A stretch of 34,049 bases of DNA. Origin: Clostridia bacterium (GTDB lineage Bacteria > Bacillota_A > Clostridia > Christensenellales > Aristaeellaceae). Positions 26,198 through 33,910 of the stretch are shown here, piece after piece. Every line of letters starts with the position of its first letter. Position 1 is the stretch's first letter. A model generated the notes under the pieces. It ran no database searches. It had not been told where the DNA came from and saw only the letters and a program-made list of their open reading frames with translations. The position numbers and the translations under genes are program-made. The stretch spans positions 1 to 34,049 of the forward strand of contig JAFQIF010000048.1 of the NCBI GenBank assembly GCA_017397695.1. Direction: 5' to 3'.

Positions 26198-27964
26198 TCA
26201 ATGCACAATGCCGTTGAGCACGAAGCCCGCGTCGGCGTCGACAGTGATGACCATGCCGGACTTGAGCATATGCACCGGCAGGCCCGTGCGGTCCATGAAC
26301 AGCGGGATGCCCAGCGCCTGGCAGGTCACGCTGGCGTGGCAGTTCTCGTCCGTGCTCTCCACGATGACGGCCGCCGCCTTGCGCATGTAGGGCAGCATCT
26401 CGCGGGTGGTCATCTTGGTGACGATGATGTCGCCTTCCTTAAAGTCGCTCTCCAGGTCCGCCAGTGTGGTCACATTGCAGACATGGCCGCTGACCTTGCC
26501 CTCGCCCACGCCGATGCCGCGCAGCAGCACGTTGCCCACGATGTGCGCCTTAATGAGGTTGGTCGTACCGGATACGCCCGCCGGAACGCCCGCCACAACG
26601 ATGACGACGTCGCCGGTCTTGACCAGACCAGCCTTGTGGGCGACCTCGACCGCCGTCTCGATCATTTCGTCAGAATTCTCCTGCATCTGCATGCGCGCCG
26701 GGATCACGCCGCGGGAAAGACCCAGCTGATGGAATGCATGCTCGCTCGGGGTCGGCGCAATGATCGGGCAATCCGGATGGAAGCGGGCGACCATGCGCGC
26801 GGTGGAGCCGGAGTTGCTCGGGGTGATGATGGCGGAAGCGTTCAGATGCTCAGCCATCTGGCAGCAGGAGAAGGAAACGGCATTGGCGACGGTATGCGCC
26901 GTAGCGTCGCGGACGGCTTCCTGCTGAACAGCCTTATAGTCCTTGTTGCGCTGACCCTCGATATAAGTCGCGATGCGTACCATGGTCTTGACGGCCTCCA
27001 GCGGATACTTGCCCGCGGCAGTCTCGCCGGAGAGCATGATCGCATCGGTGCCATCGATGATGGCGTTGGCGACGTCGCTGGCTTCCGCACGGGTCGGGCG
27101 CGGATTGCGGATCATGGAGTCAAGCATCTGGGTCGCGGTGATAACCGGCTTGCCCGCCACGTTGCACTTGTGGATGAACATCTTCTGCAGCACCGGAACC
27201 TCTTCCATATCGACCTCGACGCCCAGATCGCCGCGGGCGACCATGATGCCGTCGGACACCTTGAGGATATCGTCGAAGTTGTCCACGCCCATGCGGTTCT
27301 CGATCTTGGAATAGATCTTGACATGGCTGCCATTGTTGTCGTCGCACAGCTTGCGGATGGTGAGCACGTCGCTGGCGCGGCAAACGAAGGACGCAGCAAT
27401 CAGATCAATGCCCTGCTCAATGCCAAAGAGGATATCCGCGCGGTCTTTCTCGCCGATATTGGGCATCTGCAGGTCCACATCCGGCACAGAAATGCCCTTG
27501 CGGCCGCCGAGCACGCCGCCGTTGATCACGCAGCAGACGACGTCGGTGCCATGCTCAATGCGCACGACGTTCATCGCCAGCAGACCGTCGTCAATGAGGA
27601 TACGGTTGCCCGGCTTCACCAGTTCCACCATCTTGGGATACGTGATGGATACCTCATGCTCGTTGCCCTCGACCTCGCGGCTGGTGAGCACGAATTCCTG
27701 ACCGGCCTCCAGCGTCACCTTGCCTGCAGCCAGCGTCTTGGTGCGAACCTCCGGGCCCTTGGTATCCAGCAGGATCGCGACCGGGATGTTCTTTTCCGCG
27801 CGCAGGCGCTTGATGCGCTGGATGCGCTCAGCCTGCTCCTCGTAGGAGCCATGAGACATGTTCAGTCGGCAGACGTTCATGCCAGCGTCCATAAGCTTGC
27901 CGACCATTTCGTCGGTATCGCTCGCCGGACCCAGGGTGCAGACGATCTTCGTCTTTCTGATCAT
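26198..27964 (-). CDS. pyk: Pyruvate kinase with C-terminal PEP-utilising-type domain
   Basis: Converts phosphoenolpyruvate and ADP to pyruvate and ATP, the last step of glycolysis. At 588 residues it is the long Bacillus-type form. It starts IRKTKIVCTLGPASD; the active site includes the MVARGDLGVEV segment and the KPVITATQMLDSM loop. The extra domain (about 480-588) resembles the phosphohistidine domain of PEP-utilising enzymes (NCHASVTCQALGIPLF, with the histidine kept). GAGGAGG precedes ATG 27964 by about 10 nt. It follows the aldose-epimerase-like gene by 82 nt, a gap that holds a CCCATCC/GGATGGG hairpin (28002-28022). Confidence 0.97.
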   Translation of the reverse strand: MIRKTKIVCTLGPASDTDEMVGKLMDAGMNVCRLNMSHGSYEEQAERIQRIKRLRAEKNIPVAILLDTKGPEVRTKTLAAGKVTLEAGQEFVLTSREVEGNEHEVSITYPKMVELVKPGNRILIDDGLLAMNVVRIEHGTDVVCCVINGGVLGGRKGISVPDVDLQMPNIGEKDRADILFGIEQGIDLIAASFVCRASDVLTIRKLCDDNNGSHVKIYSKIENRMGVDNFDDILKVSDGIMVARGDLGVEVDMEEVPVLQKMFIHKCNVAGKPVITATQMLDSMIRNPRPTRAEASDVANAIIDGTDAIMLSGETAAGKYPLEAVKTMVRIATYIEGQRNKDYKAVQQEAVRDATAHTVANAVSFSCCQMAEHLNASAIITPSNSGSTARMVARFHPDCPIIAPTPSEHAFHQLGLSRGVIPARMQMQENSDEMIETAVEVAHKAGLVKTGDVVIVVAGVPAGVSGTTNLIKAHIVGNVLLRGIGVGEGKVSGHVCNVTTLADLESDFKEGDIIVTKMTTREMLPYMRKAAAVIVESTDENCHASVTCQALGIPLFMDRTGLPVHMLKSGMVITVDADAGFVLNGIVH

Positions 27965-28046
27965 GGGGATAGTCCTCCTCAATGTTATTCTGTATTGCCA
28001 ACCCATCCTTCTCCCGGATGGGAAATTGCCCGATTAGCTGTGCCGG

Positions 28047-28997
28047 TCAGCGTTTGGTCACGGTCATATGCACCTGACAGATGAAGGCTTTGCCCGCGGG
28101 CAGCACCATCAGTCCGCTCTCGTCGATCAGGCCCTGACCATGCATGTTGATGAAATTGGTTGCGCAGGTCTGCGGCTCGATGCAGAAACCATTGCGGTTA
28201 TGCGGGGTAAAGACGACGGCATTGCGGAAGCAGTCCGATCCATAGATGTGCACGATCACGTCATCATACAGGATCTGCGCCTCGCTGTCGGCGTTCATGC
28301 CGCGGAATACGGTGTCCAGATACAGGCTTTCCACGCTGTGGAAGCCGTCATGGATCACCTTTCCCTCATCCGCTGGAAGAATCCTGCCGGTGGGGATCAT
28401 GTTCTCATCCGCCTCATAATAGCGCCTGACCGGCACCTTGATGAAGCAGTTGTTTGCGTCACCGCGCTTGGAGAAATACGGATGCACCGCAAAGCCGAAG
28501 GGCATATCGGTTTCGTCCTCGTTGACAGCTTTCACGTCCATGTGCACGCCGTCCTTGTCGAGGATATAGGTGACTTCCAGCGAGCAGTTCCACGGCCAGC
28601 CCTCGAAGATATCGCCTGCCTTGCGGATATCGATGCGCGCCGTGCAGCGGGCGGAGGTTTCATCGGCACAGAGCACCGTGACGGTGAAGGGCTCGTCCTT
28701 GACCAGGCCATGGATGAGCACGTCCTGTCCGCGCTTTTTCATGGTATGGGTCTTGCCCGCCCAGGTATAGGTCGCGTTCTTGACGCGGTTGGGCGTCGGG
28801 AAGAGGATCGGATTGCCGTACTTGGTGCCGAAGATGGTGATATCGGTCGGCTCCATAAAGATTTCCTTACCTTCGTAGGTCCAGTAATAGAGGTTGAAGC
28901 CATTGACGGGCAGGATGCGCACCTCGTGGCCTGCGCCGCTGAGGATGACGATCTCGTATCCCTGACCTTCGTAGACGCCCTTAGAAGCGGTAAACAT
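28047..28997 (-). CDS. Aldose 1-epimerase-family protein
   Basis: A 316-residue galactose-mutarotase-like protein. Family landmarks are FPTPNRV (67-72), His96 in LIHG, His172 in AVHPYF, and the probable catalytic Glu in FCIEPQTCATN near residue 280. Such enzymes interconvert the alpha and beta forms of sugars; the exact sugar cannot be told, and the divergent branch also includes hexose-6-phosphate mutarotases. AAGGAG precedes the ATG. It lies upstream of pyruvate kinase on the same strand. The region upstream of the start is occupied by a repeat, whose head may overlap the promoter. Confidence 0.88.
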   Translation of the reverse strand: MFTASKGVYEGQGYEIVILSGAGHEVRILPVNGFNLYYWTYEGKEIFMEPTDITIFGTKYGNPILFPTPNRVKNATYTWAGKTHTMKKRGQDVLIHGLVKDEPFTVTVLCADETSARCTARIDIRKAGDIFEGWPWNCSLEVTYILDKDGVHMDVKAVNEDETDMPFGFAVHPYFSKRGDANNCFIKVPVRRYYEADENMIPTGRILPADEGKVIHDGFHSVESLYLDTVFRGMNADSEAQILYDDVIVHIYGSDCFRNAVVFTPHNRNGFCIEPQTCATNFINMHGQGLIDESGLMVLPAGKAFICQVHMTVTKR

Positions 28998-29038
28998 ACG
29001 GCAAATCTCCTTCGTAATGATATATGGTTTCTTTAAGC

Positions 29039-29115
29039 TGCGCGAAGCGAAATAAGGAGTCTGAGGGACAATGTCCCTCAGGCGGGTTTTAGGGCGGCAG
29101 CCCTAACGTAACCCA
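29039..29115 (+). repeat. Double-hairpin element, copy 6 (upstream of the epimerase gene)
   Basis: Plus orientation, near consensus: head GCGCGAAGCGAAATAAGG, hairpin 1 TGAGGGACA/TGTCCCTCA (29062-29080), hairpin 2 TTAGGGC/GCCCTAA (29089-29106, loop GGCA), tail CGTAACCC. A small palindrome GCGCGAAGCGC follows (29117-29127). It begins about 40 nt from the epimerase start codon. Confidence 0.8.
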
Positions 29116-29210
29116 TGCGCGAAGCGCCTGTAAACCGATGCCAGATCAGAATCGTAATTGTCGCCTGCGGCTTCTCTCCGATTCCCGTTTCTTTCGCTTC
29201 GCGATTTAGG

Positions 29211-29365
29211 GGTATGTTGGGCTATCGCCCAAACCTATCTGGGGACACTGTCCCCAGACCCCTTCTTCGAGGTCGCTTGCATAGTCGCGCAAGCGCTCCT
29301 TGCAGCTCCCGACGTTCCGCCTGCCTGCTTCCGCCACTGGCGGCGGCAGGCTCCAGTCTCGCGCC
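29211..29365 (-). repeat. Double-hairpin element, copy 7, carrying the 84-nt module
   Basis: Minus orientation: 84-nt module (29271-29353), remnant head CGAAGAAGGGG (29259-29269), hairpin 1 TCTGGGGACA/TGTCCCCAGA (29238-29258), hairpin 2 TTGGGC/GCCCAA (29217-29232, loop GATA). An extra head-like CTTTCGCTTCGCG lies at 29191-29203. It faces copy 6 and lies directly after the radical SAM gene. Confidence 0.75.
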
Positions 29366-29369
29366 GGTT

Positions 29370-30254
29370 TTAAGATACGCCTGTGCCATCGAACGCGGGC
29401 ACGAACGCCTCGCTAGCGGAGTCCAGCTCCTGCCGGTAGCCCGGCAGGCCAATCATCTCCATATGCGCAAGAACGCGCGCATACTCTTTCTTCTTCAGCC
29501 TGCGGTTCATGCCCGGCATTTCCAGCGCCCTGCCAAAGGGCACGTACTGTCCCATCAGGCTCACCGCTGCTCCCGGGAATTCATCCGCAATGACGCTTAA
29601 AATCTTCATGCTGTCACCCGTCAGCCCGGGCAGCACGAGATGGCGGATTTGCGTTCCGCGCAGCATCATACCATTTTCGTCGTAAACAGCAGGCCCCGTC
29701 TGGCGCAGCATCTCATGAATCGCAGCCATCGCGACTTCAGGATAATCCGCCGCACCGGAGAGCAGCTTCGCCATCTGGCCGTCAATATACTTGAAATCCG
29801 GCAGATAAATATCGACGTATCCTTCCAGCATCCGCAGCGTCTCTACGCTTTCGTATCCGCTGGAATTGTAGACGATCGGGATGTTCGGCCTGTACAGCTC
29901 AAGCGCCTCTATCACTGCCGGCACGAACTGCGCCGCCGTGACCAGATTGATATTGTGCGCGCGGCTTTCTTCCAGCTCGCGAAAGATCTCCGAGAGCCGC
30001 CTGGGCGTGACGTATTCGCCCTCACCGCCGTGGCTGATCGCCTCATTCTGGCAGAAAATGCATTTGAGCCCGCAGCCGGAAAAGAACACCGCGCCGCTGC
30101 CGCGCGTGCCGCTGATGCAGGGCTCTTCCCACATGTGCAGCGCCGCGCGCGCAATCTTGGGCATGCTGCCTACGCCGCATACGCCGTGCCCTTCTCTCTG
30201 GCCGCGCTCAGCCCGGCAGTTTCTGGGGCAAAGGGTACAGCGTCCTTCCATCAT
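29370..30254 (-). CDS. PflX-type radical SAM protein
   Basis: A 294-residue radical SAM protein of the uncharacterised PflX (COG1313) type, related to pyruvate-formate-lyase activases and to AmrS. The AdoMet-cluster motif is GCGLKCIFCQN (Cys61, Cys65, Cys68). An N-terminal cysteine set CTLCPRNC (Cys6, Cys9, Cys13) and GVCGVG (Cys26) may hold a second cluster. VYNSSGYESVE and YLPDFKY are conserved further on. Its substrate is unknown, and no glycyl-radical enzyme is in the window. The ATG overlaps the stop codon of the upstream ATP-grasp gene (ATGA), so translation is probably coupled; a second ATG follows directly. Confidence 0.88.
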   Translation of the reverse strand: MMEGRCTLCPRNCRAERGQREGHGVCGVGSMPKIARAALHMWEEPCISGTRGSGAVFFSGCGLKCIFCQNEAISHGGEGEYVTPRRLSEIFRELEESRAHNINLVTAAQFVPAVIEALELYRPNIPIVYNSSGYESVETLRMLEGYVDIYLPDFKYIDGQMAKLLSGAADYPEVAMAAIHEMLRQTGPAVYDENGMMLRGTQIRHLVLPGLTGDSMKILSVIADEFPGAAVSLMGQYVPFGRALEMPGMNRRLKKKEYARVLAHMEMIGLPGYRQELDSASEAFVPAFDGTGVS

Positions 30255-31255
30255 AGATCGATGAACTCCTCAAAGCGCGGCAGAATGCCGATACCATCCG
30301 GGAAATGCGCTGCAAACTGCGGAATCGCATGGCTGGGGAAGGAGTTGCCCTCGATGAACACCGGACCATTCGGCGTAATCGCCACATCCCAGGCGACAAA
30401 GCGCACCTGCGGCACAGCGTGCATCGCATCCAGGCACATCTTCTTGGCTTCCTCCCAGTAGGGGATCTGCGTACCCGGGATCTTCTTGCCCGTCATCGGG
30501 TGAATCTCATAGGTTTCGCCGGCCTTGTTCGCGCCCACGCCGGAAATCACGCCGGTTTCAATATTAACCGGCGCAGCCATGCCGCCGCAGTCCACGTTGT
30601 CCATCACCTTGCCATTGCCGATGCGGATGTAGGCATAGACGATGCCTTCCTTTTTATCGCCCAGCAGCGTCGCCACACGGATGGTGTTGACGCTCGTCGG
30701 GCACAGTGCAGCAATCGCCTCGTGCTGAATCACCTTGTCCTCCACGATGCCGATGCCCGCCGCCTTCAGGCGCTCATACAGCGCCGCCGGATCCTTGTAG
30801 TCCTCCGGCGTGCACTTGAGGATACCCTGTCCGCTGGAGCCGTCCACCGGCTTGCAGATGATGTCGCCGCGATTTCGGATGAAGTCGGCAAACTTCTCCG
30901 GCGTCGCCGCGGTCAGGTCCAGCCAGGATCGGTTCACCTGCTCGGAAAACAGCGCATTGAATTCTGTTTTGTTATCGAAGAAATGCCAGAACTTTTTGTC
31001 GTTCATCCTTGCGACAATGCTGTTGGAGATGCCGCGGGTGATCTGCGTCGCGCGCTGCGCATCATTTAGACGGTACATCTCGGCGATCTTGTAATCGATA
31101 TAGCCCGCGTTGTACTTTGCAGCGCACTTGACCATGTCCTGCAGGAGCCAGATGCGGCTCTTGCCGGTCTTCTTGTGCAGCATATTCGCAGTTTTCAGCA
31201 TCGCGCGGTAATCCATCTTCATCGCGCGCTTCATCATATAGGAAAGTCTGCTCAT
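30251..31255 (-). CDS. ATP-grasp protein, sugar-transfer-associated type
   Basis: A 334-residue protein of the ATPgrasp_ST group (often called hexapeptide or sugar-transfer associated). The N-terminal basic helical region (about 1-110) precedes the ATP-grasp fold: ICKPVDGSSGQGILK is the ATP-binding loop, VIQHEAIAALCPTSVNTIRV follows, and DVAITPNGPVFIEGNSFPS carries the metal ligands. Such proteins join a carboxylate to an amine or similar group, often near polysaccharide genes; here the only partner is the radical SAM gene that overlaps its stop by 4 nt. The start is ATG 31255, with GAGG about 9 nt upstream; a TTG 8 codons earlier is less likely. Biological role unknown. Confidence 0.87.
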   Translation of the reverse strand: MSRLSYMMKRAMKMDYRAMLKTANMLHKKTGKSRIWLLQDMVKCAAKYNAGYIDYKIAEMYRLNDAQRATQITRGISNSIVARMNDKKFWHFFDNKTEFNALFSEQVNRSWLDLTAATPEKFADFIRNRGDIICKPVDGSSGQGILKCTPEDYKDPAALYERLKAAGIGIVEDKVIQHEAIAALCPTSVNTIRVATLLGDKKEGIVYAYIRIGNGKVMDNVDCGGMAAPVNIETGVISGVGANKAGETYEIHPMTGKKIPGTQIPYWEEAKKMCLDAMHAVPQVRFVAWDVAITPNGPVFIEGNSFPSHAIPQFAAHFPDGIGILPRFEEFIDL

Positions 31256-31338
31256 GATGATAAGCCTCGTTTCTATCAATGAGTATCTATAGTATCGGCA
31301 AAACGCCGAAAGGCATACTGCCGGAATTTTATGCTTCC

Positions 31339-31367
31339 ATTGTAGTCCATTTTATCCATTTTGGCAA
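31339..31367 (-). promoter_or_regulatory. Promoter of the ATP-grasp/radical SAM pair
   Basis: On the minus strand TTGCCA (31362-31367), 17-nt spacer, TACAAT (31339-31344). The leader of about 75 nt contains a small TCGGC/GCCGA hairpin. Confidence 0.7.
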
Positions 31368-31376
31368 GGCAACATC

Positions 31377-31400
31377 AAAAAAAGCGCGCAGCGCGCGCTT
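31377..31400 (-). terminator. Terminator after the lipoprotein gene
   Basis: AAGCGCGC (31382-31389) and GCGCGCTT (31393-31400) with loop AGC, followed on the minus strand by a T run of seven (31377-31383, partly in the stem). Confidence 0.85.
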
Positions 31401-31413
31401 TATATAGATCGAT

Positions 31414-32100
31414 TTACTGGCCCAGCTTGCGCTGCATCCACGCCTCCATCTCGGCAGAAACCAAGCCGCGCTGATGTACCCTTCGCGCAATTTCGAACAC
31501 AGCGTTCTGTTCCGTGATCAGCACGTTCATAATCAGGGGCTGTTTGCTCTGATCCATCATGCCGAACCGGCAGAATGCATATGCCTCATCGCGAATCAGC
31601 GGACCGTCTTTTTCGTACGCTACGCCGGTGAACAGAATCTCACACTGGCGCTGCGGATCGGCCACATAGCCCAGGTCCTTGAATGTAACGCTCAGGTTCT
31701 GTACGCCATCTCCCAGAACCGCGGAATTCATCAGTTCAGCAAGCGCTTTATGCTCCGGGGACTGCTGCATCATCAGAAGCTCATTGAGCGTATAATTGAA
31801 AATTCCGCTGAAATCCCGCTGAGAATGCTCCAGCTGATTAAAGCCGATTCCCAGTTCCACAAAGATATACGGCCTGACCAGCGTATGGGTTTCGCTGATC
31901 ATATCCACCTGAAAAACGCCTGTTGCTCCCTCGCCAAGCTCTACGCGGATCTTGTTGTTTCCTGTCTGATCCACACCCTCATAACCTGCGGACACAGCCT
32001 CAACAATACTCGGCCCCTGATCGGCCGCTTCCTCACGCGCGCAGCCGCCGCAGACCAACAGCACCAGCACCAATACTGCCGCTAATATGACCTTCTTCAT
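31414..32100 (-). CDS. Putative lipoprotein of unknown function
   Basis: A 228-residue exported protein. It begins KKVILAAVLVLVLLVCGGCAREE, a signal peptide ending in a probable lipobox, with Cys rather than the usual Leu at position -3, so lipid attachment is likely but not certain. The mature part has no family I recognise; it contains FVELGIGFNQLEHSQRDFSG and a region of beta-strand character. The start is ATG 32100, with GGAGGT 7 nt upstream; an in-frame start 11 codons earlier has no site. Single-gene unit with strong promoter, long leader and terminator. Confidence 0.75.
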   Translation of the reverse strand: MKKVILAAVLVLVLLVCGGCAREEAADQGPSIVEAVSAGYEGVDQTGNNKIRVELGEGATGVFQVDMISETHTLVRPYIFVELGIGFNQLEHSQRDFSGIFNYTLNELLMMQQSPEHKALAELMNSAVLGDGVQNLSVTFKDLGYVADPQRQCEILFTGVAYEKDGPLIRDEAYAFCRFGMMDQSKQPLIMNVLITEQNAVFEIARRVHQRGLVSAEMEAWMQRKLGQ

Positions 32101-32254
32101 TCCAATACCTCCGCATTCCCTATATGGCGGCAATGCCCTTGGAAACGCCGCAGATACTCTTTGCAGTGCGCCTCACCATATCCGGAACGTCTGCTCCTGT
32201 TTTGTGATATGTATCCCGGAACGCCTGCCGGGTATACTCTGAGAATTATATATT

Positions 32255-32283
32255 ATTGTATGTCATTTTCGTTCCTTTGACAA
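32255..32283 (-). promoter_or_regulatory. Promoter of the lipoprotein gene
   Basis: On the minus strand TTGTCA (32278-32283), 17-nt spacer, TACAAT (32255-32260). The start codon is about 148 nt downstream; the leader includes an imperfect hairpin with CCCGG/CCGGG core (32211-32237). Confidence 0.7.
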
Positions 32284-32291
32284 GAGCGCGT

Positions 32292-32318
32292 AAAAAAAAG
32301 ACGGATCTTTCCGTCTTC
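32292..32318 (-). terminator. Terminator of the second acetyltransferase gene
   Basis: AAGACGGA (32298-32305) and TCCGTCTT (32310-32317), loop of 4, followed on the minus strand by a T8 run. Confidence 0.93.
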
Positions 32319-32353
32319 TTCTATCAGATATCCGGCAGAATCACAGGATGATA

Positions 32354-33217
32354 TCATGCATGCGACAGGCTGGGAATTCTCAGCTTTTTCTCTGCAAAAT
32401 CAGCGAACGCCGCGCCCTTGACAAAGAACGTGCAGTCCTCCTCATGATACGGCGTACAGTCAAATCCCGCCGGATCCTTGGGCGAAAAGCCGAGCTTCAC
32501 CTGCCGGACTTCTGCGCCGAAGGCGGCAACCACTTCCTCCAGCGTCACGTCCGCAGGAGCAAAGACGTTGTTTAGCGTCAACACGCCGTCTTCCATCTCC
32601 GCAATCGCCCAGGCGTCCAGCCGCCTGTCGTGGTATACACAGTCCCGCATGGACTGCGCCGCATAGAAAAAGATCAGGCCGGGATTGTCTATCATCGTGC
32701 AGGCCGTTTCAAATTCGCTTTTTTCCATCGCTACGCGCAGCCGGATCCATCCCGCAGGGTCATCCATTCTGACGCGCTCCATCGTACACGCGCCATGCTG
32801 TGTGATCTTTTTCGTATGAATATGCTCCATTCCCTGTACGAAACCAAACTTCGGATAGAATTCCAGCACATCATCGCCGCCAAAAAGATACACGCCATCC
32901 GCATCGGCGATATCCTTTTCAATCTCCGCCATGATCGCGCGGATATACCCGCGCCTGCGATACGCCTTGCCGGTCATCACCGTGCCCAGCTGATAGAGCC
33001 TGCGGCGTTCCCCGCCGATGATCATGTCCGTCCTGTTCACGGATACATTCGCCGCGATCTCCCCATCCAGCAGCACGGAATACGGATTGTAGGCGTCTGT
33101 CCAGAATCCCTTCTGATACCACGGCTCAAAATCCAGCCCGAAGGTCTCCCTTGCCAGGCGATTAAAGCTGCGTCTCAGCTGCAGATTGTCTTTGTAGCTT
33201 TTTACAATGGTTATCAT
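32354..33217 (-). CDS. GNAT-family acetyltransferase with C-terminal SCP2-like region
   Basis: A 287-residue protein with an N-terminal GNAT domain (RLYQLGTVMTGKAYRRRGYIRAI is the acetyl-CoA site, followed by VYLFGGDDVLEFYPKFGF) and a C-terminal part from about residue 150. The size and order match the Eis-like group that joins GNAT to an SCP2-like fold. Substrate unknown; known Eis members modify aminoglycosides or peptides, but that cannot be assumed here. The start is the second of two ATG codons, 6 nt from AAAGGGGG. Confidence 0.82.
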   Translation of the reverse strand: MITIVKSYKDNLQLRRSFNRLARETFGLDFEPWYQKGFWTDAYNPYSVLLDGEIAANVSVNRTDMIIGGERRRLYQLGTVMTGKAYRRRGYIRAIMAEIEKDIADADGVYLFGGDDVLEFYPKFGFVQGMEHIHTKKITQHGACTMERVRMDDPAGWIRLRVAMEKSEFETACTMIDNPGLIFFYAAQSMRDCVYHDRRLDAWAIAEMEDGVLTLNNVFAPADVTLEEVVAAFGAEVRQVKLGFSPKDPAGFDCTPYHEEDCTFFVKGAAFADFAEKKLRIPSLSHA

Positions 33218-33296
33218 GCTCATCCCCCTTTGGATCTCGCTGTATACAGGATATCACATATGCTTCTGAGAATCCACCTCGCAGTCGCCTATGAAA

Positions 33297-33330
33297 CAAA
33301 CACGGGCCGGATTCCTCATCCGGCCCGTGC
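33297..33330 (-). terminator. Terminator after the CD3324-family gene
   Basis: CACGGGCCGGAT (33301-33312) and ATCCGGCCCGTG (33318-33329) form a perfect 12-bp stem with a 5-nt loop, followed on the minus strand by TTTGTTT. Confidence 0.88.
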
Positions 33331-33333
33331 TTG

Positions 33334-33597
33334 TTATCGGTTTTGCAGGATCCTGCGGATACTCTTTTCAGACAAATGGTATCTTTCGCTCAAAACGTGA
33401 ACTGTCGCGCCTGATGCATGCTCCTCAAGAATGCGTTCGTTTCTCTGGCGCAGTTCAGTTTTATAGCCCGTTCTGCAGCCCCAGGCCAGACGATTCTCCG
33501 CCTTTCGGGGGATATAGATGGTTTCTCCGTCCACGTACTGCTGGATCAGCTTAACAACTTCCTCCGGCAGGATATCCTCTGCTTTGATATAGCGCAC
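33334..33597 (-). CDS. CD3324-family putative regulator (Mor-like)
   Basis: An 87-residue protein that matches the CD3324 family in length and pattern: RYIKAEDILPEEVVKLIQQY, then DGETIYIPRK, then a C-terminal helix-turn-helix-like part (LSERYHLSEKSIRRILQ). Members resemble the Mor transcription activator family, so DNA binding is likely; targets unknown. I chose GTG 33597: GGGGAGG lies 5 nt upstream and the family normally starts at this point. An upstream GTG at 33639 lies in a hairpin and has no site. It is preceded by a promoter, an 8-codon reading frame and a hairpin. Confidence 0.85.
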   Translation of the reverse strand: MRYIKAEDILPEEVVKLIQQYVDGETIYIPRKAENRLAWGCRTGYKTELRQRNERILEEHASGATVHVLSERYHLSEKSIRRILQNR

Positions 33598-33627
33598 AGC
33601 TGCCTCCCCAAAGTGTATTCTCTCTTT

Positions 33628-33685
33628 CAGGAAAAGCACTGGCTACACAAAGTGCATATGGAGTTTTGCTGCATAGTCAGTGCTT
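33628..33685 (-). promoter_or_regulatory. Candidate attenuator hairpin before the CD3324-family gene
   Basis: On the minus strand AAGCACTGACT (33675-33685) pairs with AGCCAGTGCTT (33634-33644), one mismatch, followed by TTCC; including the arm, the T run is four. The 5' arm begins inside the stop codon of the 8-codon frame, so a ribosome on that stop would prevent the hairpin. Confidence 0.45.
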
Positions 33686-33710
33686 ATACAGCGATAACAT
33701 AGCGGATCAT
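33684..33710 (-). CDS. Possible 8-residue leader peptide
   Basis: The frame encodes M-I-R-Y-V-I-A-V and a TAA stop. AAAGGGGG lies 7 nt upstream, one of the strongest sites in the window, and a near-consensus promoter is about 35 nt upstream. No longer frame uses this site. The stop codon overlaps the 5' arm of the following hairpin, as in leader-peptide attenuators. Direct evidence of translation is lacking. Confidence 0.5.
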   Translation of the reverse strand: MIRYVIAV

Positions 33711-33744
33711 TTCCGTTCCCCCTTTGATTTGGCTTGCAGCGTTC

Positions 33745-33773
33745 ATAATAACGCCGACACGCATGTTTGTCAA
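33745..33773 (-). promoter_or_regulatory. Promoter of the leader peptide/CD3324-family unit
   Basis: On the minus strand TTGACA (33768-33773), 17-nt spacer, TATTAT (33745-33750), near consensus. Confidence 0.8.
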
Positions 33774-33826
33774 CGCAGCCATTGGCGGCTTTTTCTTTTC
33801 ATAACCAAACGTGCGCCTCATCAAGC

Positions 33827-33858
33827 AAAAAAGCGAGTCCCTATTGGGACTCGCTTCT
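33827..33858 (-). terminator. Terminator of the EF-Tu gene
   Basis: AAGCGAGTCCC (33831-33841) and GGGACTCGCTT (33846-33856) form a perfect 11-bp stem with a 4-nt loop, followed on the minus strand by TTTTGC. Confidence 0.92.
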
Positions 33859-33910
33859 TTTTGCTTCTATGAGCGCGTAAGCCGCGATCTATGTGAATAA
33901 TCTATGTGAA

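Noticed and set aside
28002..28022. CCCATCC/GGATGGG hairpin between the epimerase-like gene and pyk, considered as a terminator
   Set aside because: Stem is only 7 bp and no T run follows on the minus strand, so termination is not supported; it may be a processing or attenuating structure.
33666..33872. A 68-codon plus-strand frame between the regulator and tuf
   Set aside because: It runs through a promoter and a terminator of minus-strand genes and has no start signal.
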